From positions 2,170,001 through 2,234,000 of the forward strand of contig NZ_CP108394.1 of the NCBI RefSeq assembly GCF_041435215.1: a stretch of DNA of 64,000 nucleotides, read 5' to 3'. Positions 7,388-15,364 of the stretch are shown here, piece by piece. Origin of the DNA: Streptomyces sp. NBC_01314. GTDB taxonomy: Bacteria > Actinomycetota > Actinomycetes > Streptomycetales > Streptomycetaceae. A program made the translations under genes and the position numbers. Positions within the stretch are counted from its first letter, which is position 1, and each line of letters opens with the position of its first letter. The notes below the pieces were generated by a model. The model saw only the letters and a list, made by a program, of their open reading frames with translations, searched no databases and was not told the DNA's origin.

Positions 7388-7431
7388 AGTGGAGGCACCA
7401 CAGCAGGGGCCCCATCCGCTGTGCCTCCACT
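7388..7431 (+). promoter_or_regulatory. Leader hairpin of the GH64 gene
   Basis: AGTGGAGGCAC (7388-7398) is inverted as GTGCCTCCACT (7421-7431). The 11-bp stem can be extended by AGC/GCT after a 3-nt bulge. It would form in the 5' end of the GH64 mRNA or around its start point, 13 nt before the ribosome site AGGAGG. Confidence 0.45.
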
Positions 7432-7454
7432 CCCCCACGTCCCAGGAGGCCATC

Positions 7455-8669
7455 GTGATTTCCCGACGTATGTTCCTGTCCGCAAGCGCCGCCGCCGGCG
7501 CGACCGCCCTCGGCGGCGCCCTCGGCACGCCCGCCCAGGCCGCGCCCGCGACCTGCCAACTCGCTCTGCGGAACGCCTCGTTGCCAGGCACGGTCCGGGC
7601 GTACATCACCGGGCACGAGCAGTCGACGGGCGCCTGGATGCTGCTGCGGGCCGACGGAGGTGTCTACCGGCCGGCCTCGCCCTCGGCGCCGCAGACACCG
7701 CTGCCCGTCGACTGCGCCATCCCGCTCGGCGCGGCGGGCTCGGCGCCCACCGTGCTGACGTTGCCTCAGATGTTCGGCGCCCGTGTCTACTTCGTACGGG
7801 ACAGCACCCTGGACTTCTTCCTCAACCCGGGCCCGGCGCTGGTCGAGCCCGCCTTCGCGACCCCCGCCGATCCCAACTACGGCAAGACGTGGTCGTTCTG
7901 CGAGTTCACGTTCAACCCCACCCAGCTGTTCGCCAACATCAGTTACGTCGACCTGGTGACGGCTCTGCCGATCGGGCTGACGCTGGAGGGTGACTCCACG
8001 CACACGGTCGCCCCGTTGCCCGACGGGGCGGTGGGCCGGATCGCAGCGGATCTGGTGGCGCAGTCGGCGCGGGACGGCCAGCCGTGGGACCAGCTCGTCA
8101 TCCGGGGCGGCGACGGCAAGGTGCTGCGGGTCGTCTCACCGCAGAACCTGATGGCACCGTATTTCGGGCAGCCCGACCGGATGCCGTTCCGCACCTACTG
8201 GGACTCCTACGTCGACCAGGTGTGGGAGAAGTACCGGGGGACGGATCTGCGGATCGACCTGCAGGGCGGGCGGGGCGTCCTCACCGGCCGCGTCTCCGGC
8301 GACACGCTCACCTTCGCCGGCGGCCACTCCTTCGCCAGGCCGACCTCGAAGGACATCTTCACCTGCAACCACGGCCCGTTCGCCAACAACCCCGGCGACC
8401 CCGACGACAAGAAGGCCCTCCTCGCCCGTCTCGCCGCCGGCTTCAACCGTTCGATCATGCTCACCCACCCCACACAGCCGAACGGGGCGACGGCGGCCGA
8501 CTACTACCGGGGGACCGTGACGAACCACTGGTCACGCGTGGTCCACGCCAACTCGCCCATCGGGTACGCGTTTCCGTACGACGACGTACGCCCCGACGGT
8601 CAACCGGACGTGTCGGGCGCGGCCCACGACGGCAACCCGCGCCGGTTCACGGTGACCGTGGGCGCCTGA
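7455..8669 (+). CDS. Secreted GH64-family beta-1,3-glucanase
   Basis: The 404-residue protein is a laminaripentaose-producing-type beta-1,3-glucanase with the thaumatin-like GH64 fold, acting on fungal or algal glucans outside the cell. The start is GTG at 7455 because AGGAGG sits at 7444-7449 and this start gives a twin-arginine signal peptide (SRRMFLSAS, then GTPAQA before cleavage). The core includes a WSFCEFTFN stretch and FANISYVDLV, typical of GH64. Length is normal for the catalytic domain without a carbohydrate-binding module. The palindrome TGAGAGCGCTCTCA upstream and the convergent LacI regulator suggest local repression. Confidence 0.8.
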   Translation: MISRRMFLSASAAAGATALGGALGTPAQAAPATCQLALRNASLPGTVRAYITGHEQSTGAWMLLRADGGVYRPASPSAPQTPLPVDCAIPLGAAGSAPTVLTLPQMFGARVYFVRDSTLDFFLNPGPALVEPAFATPADPNYGKTWSFCEFTFNPTQLFANISYVDLVTALPIGLTLEGDSTHTVAPLPDGAVGRIAADLVAQSARDGQPWDQLVIRGGDGKVLRVVSPQNLMAPYFGQPDRMPFRTYWDSYVDQVWEKYRGTDLRIDLQGGRGVLTGRVSGDTLTFAGGHSFARPTSKDIFTCNHGPFANNPGDPDDKKALLARLAAGFNRSIMLTHPTQPNGATAADYYRGTVTNHWSRVVHANSPIGYAFPYDDVRPDGQPDVSGAAHDGNPRRFTVTVGA

Positions 8670-8709
8670 GCGCTCCGCCGAGGAAGCCGTGATGGGCGTC
8701 CGCGGCGAC

Positions 8710-8752
8710 GTCGTGGCTGGTCCCGCAGTTCCCCGCGCCCCTTACAGGGCGC
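8710..8752. repeat. Dispersed Streptomyces palindromic element, copy A
   Basis: The segment contains GTCGTGGCTGGTC, then GCAGTTCCCCGCGCCCCTT and AGGGCGC. The same phrase occurs at 34644-34699 (opposite orientation) and at 55641-55680. Such elements sit between genes throughout Streptomyces chromosomes and probably act as terminators. Here it lies between the convergent GH64 and LacI genes. Confidence 0.65.
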
Positions 8753-8755
8753 TGG

Positions 8756-9775
8756 TTACGCGGAGGCGCGTCGTACCAGTGTGGTCGGCAGGACGACACT
8801 GGACGGCGCTCCTTCGAGACCGCGGAGCAGCAGCCGGGCCATCAACCGCCCCATGTCCTCTATGTCCTGACGGACTGTCGTCAACGGTGGATCGGACTGT
8901 TCGGCCACCGGCAGCATGTCGTCGAAGCCCACCACGGCGACGTCCTCGGGAACCCGCCTCCCCCGCTCCCGCAGCACGCGCAGCGCGCCCGACGCGGACA
9001 CGTCGTTGGCAGCGAACACCGCGTCCAACTCCGGGCAGCGGTCGAGGAGTTCCCGCATCGCGCGCACCCCACCCGCCGGGGTGAAGTCACCTTCCACGAT
9101 CAGCCGGGGGTCGGCGTCCACCATGACGTCCCGGTACCCGTCGAGCCGGTCCACGGCCGAGGTCTGGTCGAGGGGGCCGGTGATGTGGGCGATCCGGGTG
9201 CGGCCGAGGGCGACGAGATGGCGTACGGCGTCCCGCGCGCCGCCCCGGTTGTCGCTGTCGACGTACACGGTGGGTGTGTCGCCGCGCGTGCCGTCCGCCC
9301 AGCCGGGCCTGCCGCCGAACACGGTCGGGACGCCGGCGCCCCTGATCAGCCCCGGCAGCGGGTCGTCCAGGTGCAGCGAGAAGACGAGCGCCCCGTCGAC
9401 GTGCCCGCCGGCGAGATACCGTCCCACGCGCGCGTAGTCCTCCGGGCCTTCGGTGAGCAGCAGGACGAGCTGTGAGTCGTGCGCCGTCAACTCTTTACTG
9501 ATTCCACGGAGTTGGAGCGCGAAGAAGGGATCCGCGAAGACCCTGGTCTCCGGCTCGGCGATCACCACGGCCACGGCGTCGTGCCGTCGGGTGACGAGGC
9601 TGCGGGCCGCCTGGTTCGGCACGTACCCGAGTTCCTCGACCGCCCTGCGCACCCGCTCGACCAGCGGCTCCCGAACGCCCTCGCCCCCGTTGACGACCCG
9701 CGACACCGTCGCCCTGGACACCCCGGCCCGCGCGGCCACGGCCTCCAACGTGGGACGCGACGCTGTCTCGGTCAC
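8756..9775 (-). CDS. LacI-family transcriptional regulator
   Basis: The 339-residue protein has an N-terminal helix-turn-helix and hinge (TLEAVAARAGVSRATVSRVVNG, then NQAARSLVTRR) and a periplasmic-binding-protein-like sensor domain ending GFDDMLPVAEQSDPPLTTVRQ. The start is taken as GTG at 9775 because GGAGGAG lies 9 nt upstream; an in-frame ATG at 9826 would overlap the operator. TTGAGAGCGCTCCC at 9831-9844 is probably its own operator, and TGAGAGCGCTCTCA at 7338-7351 links it to the convergent GH64 gene. I infer that it represses glucanase expression until an oligosaccharide binds. Confidence 0.85.
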   Translation of the reverse strand: MTETASRPTLEAVAARAGVSRATVSRVVNGGEGVREPLVERVRRAVEELGYVPNQAARSLVTRRHDAVAVVIAEPETRVFADPFFALQLRGISKELTAHDSQLVLLLTEGPEDYARVGRYLAGGHVDGALVFSLHLDDPLPGLIRGAGVPTVFGGRPGWADGTRGDTPTVYVDSDNRGGARDAVRHLVALGRTRIAHITGPLDQTSAVDRLDGYRDVMVDADPRLIVEGDFTPAGGVRAMRELLDRCPELDAVFAANDVSASGALRVLRERGRRVPEDVAVVGFDDMLPVAEQSDPPLTTVRQDIEDMGRLMARLLLRGLEGAPSSVVLPTTLVRRASA

Positions 9776-9830
9776 TTGGGGACTCTCCTCCGGGGCGGTT
9801 GCGCTCAGGATAGCCCTGCGGAACATGCCT

Positions 9831-9844
9831 TTGAGAGCGCTCCC
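9831..9844. promoter_or_regulatory. LacI-type operator before the lacI-type gene
   Basis: TTGAGAGCGCTCCC shares its central ten bases, GAGAGCGCTC, with the perfect palindrome at 7338-7351. It lies 56-69 nt upstream of the chosen GTG start of the regulator, which suggests autoregulation. Confidence 0.6.
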
Positions 9845-9854
9845 GGATCACCGA

Positions 9855-9882
9855 CCGGCGTCCGGCGTCCGGCGTCCGGCGT
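9855..9882. repeat. Heptamer repeat CCGGCGT x4
   Basis: Four perfect tandem copies of CCGGCGT occupy 9855-9882 in the gap between the lacI-type gene and the merR-type gene. Confidence 0.85.
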
Positions 9883-9913
9883 CCGGGGACCCATGCACTG
9901 AGATCCGTTCCCC

Positions 9914-9941
9914 GCGACCTGCGACCTGCGACCTGCGACCT
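9914..9941. repeat. Heptamer repeat GCGACCT x4
   Basis: Four perfect tandem copies of GCGACCT occupy 9914-9941. The unit length and copy number equal those of the CCGGCGT array 32 bp away, although the sequence differs. Confidence 0.85.
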
Positions 9942-9957
9942 GCCCAGCCTGTCGGTG

Positions 9958-9989
9958 TTGACCTTCAAGTAGGTCGAAGCCCGAGGATG
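9958..9989 (+). promoter_or_regulatory. MerR-type promoter with long spacer
   Basis: TTGACC (9958-9963) and GAGGAT (9984-9989) are separated by 20 bp. The spacer holds the dyad GACCT-N6-AGGTC (CTTCAAGTAGGTCGAAG region), as in promoters twisted open by MerR proteins. The downstream GTG at 9995 would lie at the transcription start, so the mRNA may be leaderless. Confidence 0.5.
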
Positions 9990-9994
9990 GCCGG

Positions 9995-11083
9995 GTGCCG
10001 CATTCCGAACCGATTCCGAATTCCGGGCTGATGCCGATCGGCGTCTTCGCCCGCCGCAGTGGTCTGACCTCCAGCGCGCTGCGGTTCTACGCCGATTCCG
10101 GGCTGCTGCGACCGGCCGAGGTGGACCCCGCCTCGGGCTACCGCTACTACGCCGCCGAGCAGATGGACCGGGCCACCGCTCTGCGCCGGCTGCGCGAGAT
10201 CGCCATGCCGCTCACCGCTGTCGAGGCGGTCCTCGATGCCGGGCCCGAGGAGGCCGCCCGGCGTATCGACGAACACGTCGCACGGGTTCTCGGGGACGCG
10301 GTCGCGGCTCAGCGGACGGCCGTTCTCCTCAAGTCGTCCCTCGGTGGTGTGCCGAGTCTGCCGGTCGTCACGCTGAAGGGGCCCGTGCTGGCCGACGCTG
10401 TCGAACAGATCCTGACCGCGACCGCGCGCGACCCCGACCTACCGGTCCTCGGTGGTCTGCGCGTCGAGGCGGACCAGGAGGCGGTCACCCTGACCGCGAC
10501 CGACCGCTACCGGCTCTCGACACGGACGCTGGTGCCGTCCGAGCCTGCGACGACGGCGTGGGCGGGCACGGTCAGCGGCGACGAGCTGCGGGTGGCGGTC
10601 GCCGAGGTCCGTCGCAGCGCGCTGGTGCGCGTCGAGGCGACGGCGCACGGGATCCGGCTGCGCGGGGCGGACCGGGAGGACCAGTACTGCCGGTTGCTTC
10701 CGGAGGAGTTCCCCGACTTCCGGCTGATGCTTGGCACGTTGCCCGAGGTCACCACTCGCGTGACGCTCTCGAAGCAGCTGCTCCTGCGAACCCTGGAGGA
10801 GCGGTGCGCCGAGCGGGTCGCCCTGCGCGTGGCCGATCACGGGACGGACGTCCTGGTGGGCGGTGACGAGCGGCCCGGATGGCGGCTTCCAGCCGGCGTG
10901 ACGGGACGGGCCCTCGACATCCGGTTCGAGCTGACGACGCTCTACCCAGCCGTGAGCACCGCCGTCGGGCCCGACGTGATGCTCGACCTGCGCGGCCCCG
11001 ACCAGCCCGTCACGATCCGCTCGGCCGACCGCGGCGACCTCACCACCCTGGCCATGCCCGTCAAGGCCGCCCCTTCCACCTGA
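9995..11083 (+). CDS. MerR-family regulator fused to DNA sliding-clamp-like domains
   Basis: The 362-residue protein begins with a MerR winged helix (about residues 13-80: IGVFARRSGLTSSALRFYADSGLL, then SGYRYY). The rest resembles domains 2 and 3 of the DNA polymerase III beta clamp (DnaN): LGGLRVEAD and VTLTATDRYRLSTRTL (about 152-178), LLPEEFPDFRLML (about 234-246), a FELTTLYPAV segment (about 311-320), and a C-terminal TTLAMPVKA like the clamp's ending MPVRL. Clamp domain 1 is missing and seems replaced by the MerR part. The start is GTG at 9995, possibly leaderless; ATG at 10031 is an alternative. Target genes probably include itself and the TPR gene 42 nt downstream. The clamp fold may serve dimerisation or ligand sensing. 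Confidence 0.8.
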   Translation: MPHSEPIPNSGLMPIGVFARRSGLTSSALRFYADSGLLRPAEVDPASGYRYYAAEQMDRATALRRLREIAMPLTAVEAVLDAGPEEAARRIDEHVARVLGDAVAAQRTAVLLKSSLGGVPSLPVVTLKGPVLADAVEQILTATARDPDLPVLGGLRVEADQEAVTLTATDRYRLSTRTLVPSEPATTAWAGTVSGDELRVAVAEVRRSALVRVEATAHGIRLRGADREDQYCRLLPEEFPDFRLMLGTLPEVTTRVTLSKQLLLRTLEERCAERVALRVADHGTDVLVGGDERPGWRLPAGVTGRALDIRFELTTLYPAVSTAVGPDVMLDLRGPDQPVTIRSADRGDLTTLAMPVKAAPST

Positions 11084-11125
11084 GCGATCCGTTCCGTCCG
11101 ATCAACGACGACAAGGACCACACCC

Positions 11126-11680
11126 ATGCCCCCCACTCCCACTCCCACTCCCACCAGCACCAGCACCAGCACCAGCACCAGCACCAGCACCGACCCCACC
11201 ATGGAAGCCATCGGCCAGGCCGTCACCGAAGGCCGCGCCGGGGACGTCGCCTCCGCCCGCCGGAAACTCCTGGCTCTCTGGTCCACGATCGGTGTCACCG
11301 GCGACCCGCTGCACCGGTGCACGCTCGCGCACTATCTGGCGGACCTCTGCGCCGACCCCGCCCAGGCCCTGGCCTGGGACGTGCGGGCCCTGGACGCCGC
11401 CGACTCCGTGACCCAGCAACGCGTCCAGGAGCACGACACCCGTCTGCGCATCGCCGGCTTCTACCCGTCCCTGCACCTCAACCTCGCGGACGGCTACCGA
11501 CGGCTCGCTTCCTTCGAAGCCGCCGCCCGGCACATCGCAGCTGCTGAGGAGCACGCCCCGCACCTCCCCCCGGACGCCTACGGCGACCTTCTCCGTACGG
11601 CCATCGAGCAGGTGGCCGAGGCCATCGGCCGACGGGACACGGCCGAGCGGACACAGCCCGATCCGAGTGCCCGTCACTGA
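11126..11680 (+). CDS. TPR-like protein with repeat-encoded N-terminus
   Basis: The 184-residue protein has a low-complexity start (four Pro-Thr then six Ser-Thr pairs) encoded by tandem hexamers, followed by about 150 residues of alpha-helical, TPR-like sequence ([45 protein letters not shown]). It has no catalytic motif and probably binds other proteins. It starts 42 nt after the MerR-clamp gene on the same strand, so the two are probably co-transcribed. Its last codons overlap the convergent laccase gene by 7 nt. Function unknown. Confidence 0.7.
   Translation: MPPTPTPTPTSTSTSTSTSTSTDPTMEAIGQAVTEGRAGDVASARRKLLALWSTIGVTGDPLHRCTLAHYLADLCADPAQALAWDVRALDAADSVTQQRVQEHDTRLRIAGFYPSLHLNLADGYRRLASFEAAARHIAAAEEHAPHLPPDAYGDLLRTAIEQVAEAIGRRDTAERTQPDPSARH
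11132..11191 (+). repeat. In-frame hexamer microsatellites
   Basis: CCCACT repeats (11132-11155, last unit CCCACC) run into six perfect copies of AGCACC (11156-11191). Slippage in a hexamer adds or removes two residues without a frameshift, so length can vary between strains while the protein stays in frame. Confidence 0.9.
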
Positions 11681-12693
11681 ACTCCTCCATGCTCATGGGG
11701 CTCTTCGGACTCCTCCGGCTCATGCGGCTCATGCGGCTCGTACCCCGGGATCGTCCCGTCCGTCCTGCGCACCAGGAACAGGCCCGCCATGCCCATGTCG
11801 GAGTGACTCTGGACATGACAGTGGTACATCCAGGCGCCCGCCCCGACGCCTTCGCCCGCGATGACCTGGAAGCCGAAGGAGTCGGCGGGGCCGACGATCT
11901 TGTTGTCGATGACCTGGCTGGGGTCGTCGGGGCCGGTGAGCATGCCGGTGCGGTTGTCGGCCCAGCGGTGACCGTGCATATGGAAGGTGTGGTAGTACTC
12001 GCCGTGCGTGATGACGACGAATTCGACGCGGTCACCGACGGTGGCGTCGAAGTCGGGGCCGGAGTGGGCGGGCCTGTTGTTGATGCGCAGGTCGTTGAAG
12101 ACGATGGTGATGGTCTTGTCGGGGAGGACGTCGCCCTTGCGGCGGACGACGACCGGGCCGTAGAGACCCTTGCGAAGGCCGCCCGTGCCGTGTTCGGTGC
12201 CGACGACATGGTCGTGGTAGTGCCAGTAACCGGCGCTGCCCGCACGCCAGGTGCCGTCCTCGCGGGCGCCGGGGGCGTGGGTGCGCCAGGTGTAGGTGCG
12301 GGTGCCGCCGGGCTCGACGTCGCTCTTGTTCAGCTTGGTGCCGTCGCTGGAGATCTCGTAGTCGAGGCCGTGGACGTGGAGGCTCGCCGCCACGTCCAAC
12401 GTGTTCTCGAACTCGATGTGCAGCGTGTCGCCCTCGTCGAGCTCGATCAGCGGGCCCGGTATCGAGGCCTTGCCCTTCTCGAAGCCGTAGCCCATCTGCC
12501 CGTCGGGCAGCTTCTCGGCGTACATCTTGATGTGCTTGACCTCGCCGCCCGCCGGGGCCGTCCTCGCCTTGGTGGCGGCGCTCACGGCTTCAGGAGCGCT
12601 GACGGTCTCGATGGCCACGGACAACGATGTCGCGGCCGCCGCGCCGCCCAGCAGCACCCGCCGGTTGAACCCTCGTCTGTCCATCCCGTCCAT
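11674..12693 (-). CDS. Two-domain small laccase (multicopper oxidase, SLAC type)
   Basis: The 339-residue protein is a secreted small laccase that oxidises phenols with reduction of oxygen to water; the family works as a trimer. All copper motifs are visible: [28 protein letters not shown] and [13 protein letters not shown]. The N-terminus is a twin-arginine signal ([14 protein letters not shown]), fitting export of a folded copper enzyme. ATG at 12693 is used, with ATG at 12684 as an alternative. The sequence is close to what I recall of S. coelicolor SLAC and S. griseus EpoA. The C-terminal tail is a His/Glu-rich repeat ([10 protein letters not shown]) that could bind metal. Confidence 0.92.
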   Translation of the reverse strand: MDGMDRRGFNRRVLLGGAAAATSLSVAIETVSAPEAVSAATKARTAPAGGEVKHIKMYAEKLPDGQMGYGFEKGKASIPGPLIELDEGDTLHIEFENTLDVAASLHVHGLDYEISSDGTKLNKSDVEPGGTRTYTWRTHAPGAREDGTWRAGSAGYWHYHDHVVGTEHGTGGLRKGLYGPVVVRRKGDVLPDKTITIVFNDLRINNRPAHSGPDFDATVGDRVEFVVITHGEYYHTFHMHGHRWADNRTGMLTGPDDPSQVIDNKIVGPADSFGFQVIAGEGVGAGAWMYHCHVQSHSDMGMAGLFLVRRTDGTIPGYEPHEPHEPEESEEPHEHGGVQ

Positions 12694-12883
12694 GCGGAAC
12701 TCCCAACCCCGATAAGGACCTTGCGGAGAGGCATCTGCGATCAGCCGGTGAGACGGTAGCGACAGCACGGCTGTTTCTCCACGCCCAGGACAAAGTTCGC
12801 ACCATTCCGGTCATAGGTCTTGGCGAGCCGCGCAAATGGGGGCTAGCTTCCTTGGCGCTGTTGCTGTGACCGAGGAGGTGCCC

Positions 12884-15364
12884 ATGTACTTACGAGGGTT
12901 GAGCGACGCGAAGAGACGGGCCTGGGCGGCCACGCTGACCGCCTCGGTCGTCACCGCGGGGCTTCTGTCGGGGCCCGCGGCCCATGCGGGTCCGGCGCCG
13001 GAGCCGCCGCTGACAACGATGTCGATCAAGTCGCCGCCGGGCGGCTCCGGCCCCCAGGTGCTGATCTTCCACGGCTCCGCGGCGGCCGGGGACGAGTCGC
13101 CCGTCGTGAACGCCGGGATCGAGGCGATCGAGAGGATAGGGCTGTCCGGGCCGACGTCCGAACGGTTCGGGGTCGTCGCCACCGACGACGCCTCCGTCTT
13201 CACCGACGAGACCCGGCTGAGCGGCTTCAACGCCGTCGTCTTCCTCACCGGCGGCGGTGACGTCCTGGATCCCGAGCAGGAGGCGGGGCTGGAGACCTAT
13301 ATGGAGTCGGGCGGCGGTTTCGTCGGCGTCCACGACGCGGCCCGCGCCGAGCCGTATTCGGACTGGTTCACAGGGCTGATCGGCGCCCGCCCGGCGGCCT
13401 CCAGCCCGACGGCCGTACAGCGCGCGACCGTCGAGGTCGGGGACCGCCGGCATCCGGCCACCAAGAGCCTGCCCGTGCAGTGGAAACGGCCCGACAAGTG
13501 GCTCAACTGGACGAAGAACCCGTCCGGCACCGTGCACACCGTGGCCCGGCTGCGCGAGTCGACGTACCAGCCGGGTGCGAGCGCCAACGGCTGGGATCAT
13601 CCGGTGAGTTGGTGTCGTGACTACGACGGCGGGCGTTCCTTCTACACGGGCATGGGCGGGACGGTCTCGGCATACGACGAGACGGACTTCCGTACACATC
13701 TGCGCGGCGCCCTGTTGTGGACGTCCCGTCTGGCGCGGGCCGACTGCAAGGCGACGATCGACGCCAACTACAAGGCGGAACGGCTGACCCAGCCCAACCA
13801 GCCGGGGCAGAACGACCAGATCGGTGAGCCGCACGGCCTGGTCACCGCGCCCGACGGGCGGATCCTCTACATCGGCAGGGGCGGCGCCGACTCGGCCCAG
13901 CCCGTGGTCACCGACTGGAACAGCCCGGACATCGGCAAGGGCAAGGGCGAGATACACGTCTACGACCCCAGGACGAAGAAGGTCACCCTCGCGGGCGCCC
14001 TCACCGTCTTCGGCAACAAGGGCGGCGGCGACGAGCTCATCAAGGTCGAAGAGGGCCTGTTGGGCATCGAGTTGGACCCCGGCTTCGAGCAGAACGGCTG
14101 GGTGTACCTCCACTACACGCCGCACTCGCGGATCAACCGCGACACCCGCATGGCCGAGCGCCGGGTCTCCCGCTTCACTCTCGACCTCGCGACGAACAAG
14201 CTGGACCTGGGCAGCGAGAAGGTACTGCTCAAGTGGCCGGTGCAGATCCACAGTTGCTGCCACGCGGGCGGCGGGATGACCTGGGACTCCAAGGGCAACC
14301 TGTACATCGCGACCGGCGACAACAACTCCAGCGGCTTCAGCGGCGGTTACTCGGGCAACAACCCCGAGCCGAACTACAAGGGCGTCTCATTCGCCGACGC
14401 GCGCCGCACCGCCGGCAACACCAACAACCTCAACGGCAAGATCCTCCGCGTCCATCCGGAGCCCGACGGCACCTACACCCTGCCCGCGGGCAACCTCTTC
14501 ACCGGCAAGGAGACCGCCGAGGGGGGTGGCAGAACACGCGGTGAGATCTATGTGATGGGCGTCAGAAACCCCGCCCGGATCTTCGTCGACAGACAGACGG
14601 ACGTCCTCTACGCCGGCTGGGTCGGCCCGGACGCGAGCGCGCCCTCGACGACGTGGGGCCCCGCGAAGTACGACACGTTCGCCGCCATCACCGAGGCGGG
14701 CAACCGGGGGTGGCCGTACTGCATGGGCAACAAGCAGCCCTACCGGGACCGCAATCTGCCGGACCCGTCGAAGGCGCTCGGCTGGTACGACTGCGACCAC
14801 CCGAAGAACGAGTCCCCGAACAACGACGGGCTCGTCAACCTGCCGCCGGTGACCGGCAACAACATCTGGTACTCGCCGCAGGGCGGCGCCCCCGACTTCC
14901 CGCGCGACGCGAACGGCATCCCCTCGTACAAGAACGAGGAGGCCACGTACCTGCTGCCGTGGCTCAAGGGCGGCGGTCAGGCCACGATGAACGGGCCGGT
15001 CTACCGGTACACCGCCTCGGACGGCAACTCCGGTCGCTGGCCCGCCTACTGGGACGGCAAGTGGTTCGTCGGCGACTTCTACGACGCCGACCAGCCGCGC
15101 CACGCGGTGCTCACGGATCCGAAGAACCAGGGCAGCGGCGGACTCCCGATCCACGCGGAGTCGCTGAAGAAGATCGTGCCCGTCGGGACCAACGGCATCA
15201 GGAACCTCATGGACTGGAAGTTCGGGCCGGACGGCGCGCTGTACGTCCTGGACTACGGGCGCGGCTTCTTCACCTCGGACGCCAAGTCGGCGTTGTGGCG
15301 CGTCACCTACACGGGCGGCGGTCTGACGCCGGCGGCCGACGAGCTGGCGAGGAAGGCGGAGTGA
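12884..15364 (+). CDS. Secreted ThuA plus sorbosone/glucose-dehydrogenase-like protein (TTA codon)
   Basis: The 826-residue exported protein has a Sec-type signal (about residues 1-35). A ThuA-like trehalose-utilisation domain follows (about 60-285: LIFHGSA, VVFLTGGGDVL, GGGFVGVHDA), then a beta-propeller like PQQ-dependent soluble aldose dehydrogenases (about 310-800: GEPHGLVTAPDGRILYIGRGG, LLGIELDPGF, CCHAGGGM, GEIYVMGVRNP, FGPDGALYVLDYG). ATG at 12884 is chosen because GAGGAGG precedes it by about 6 nt. Its third codon (12890-12892) is TTA, so translation should need the bldA tRNA. The stop overlaps the next start, so the two are coupled. It probably oxidises or binds sugars outside the cell. 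Confidence 0.82.
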   Translation: MYLRGLSDAKRRAWAATLTASVVTAGLLSGPAAHAGPAPEPPLTTMSIKSPPGGSGPQVLIFHGSAAAGDESPVVNAGIEAIERIGLSGPTSERFGVVATDDASVFTDETRLSGFNAVVFLTGGGDVLDPEQEAGLETYMESGGGFVGVHDAARAEPYSDWFTGLIGARPAASSPTAVQRATVEVGDRRHPATKSLPVQWKRPDKWLNWTKNPSGTVHTVARLRESTYQPGASANGWDHPVSWCRDYDGGRSFYTGMGGTVSAYDETDFRTHLRGALLWTSRLARADCKATIDANYKAERLTQPNQPGQNDQIGEPHGLVTAPDGRILYIGRGGADSAQPVVTDWNSPDIGKGKGEIHVYDPRTKKVTLAGALTVFGNKGGGDELIKVEEGLLGIELDPGFEQNGWVYLHYTPHSRINRDTRMAERRVSRFTLDLATNKLDLGSEKVLLKWPVQIHSCCHAGGGMTWDSKGNLYIATGDNNSSGFSGGYSGNNPEPNYKGVSFADARRTAGNTNNLNGKILRVHPEPDGTYTLPAGNLFTGKETAEGGGRTRGEIYVMGVRNPARIFVDRQTDVLYAGWVGPDASAPSTTWGPAKYDTFAAITEAGNRGWPYCMGNKQPYRDRNLPDPSKALGWYDCDHPKNESPNNDGLVNLPPVTGNNIWYSPQGGAPDFPRDANGIPSYKNEEATYLLPWLKGGGQATMNGPVYRYTASDGNSGRWPAYWDGKWFVGDFYDADQPRHAVLTDPKNQGSGGLPIHAESLKKIVPVGTNGIRNLMDWKFGPDGALYVLDYGRGFFTSDAKSALWRVTYTGGGLTPAADELARKAE

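Noticed and set aside
10439..10840. A minus-strand frame inside the MerR-clamp gene.
   Set aside because: It has no ribosome site and no family similarity, and the plus-strand frame is well supported.
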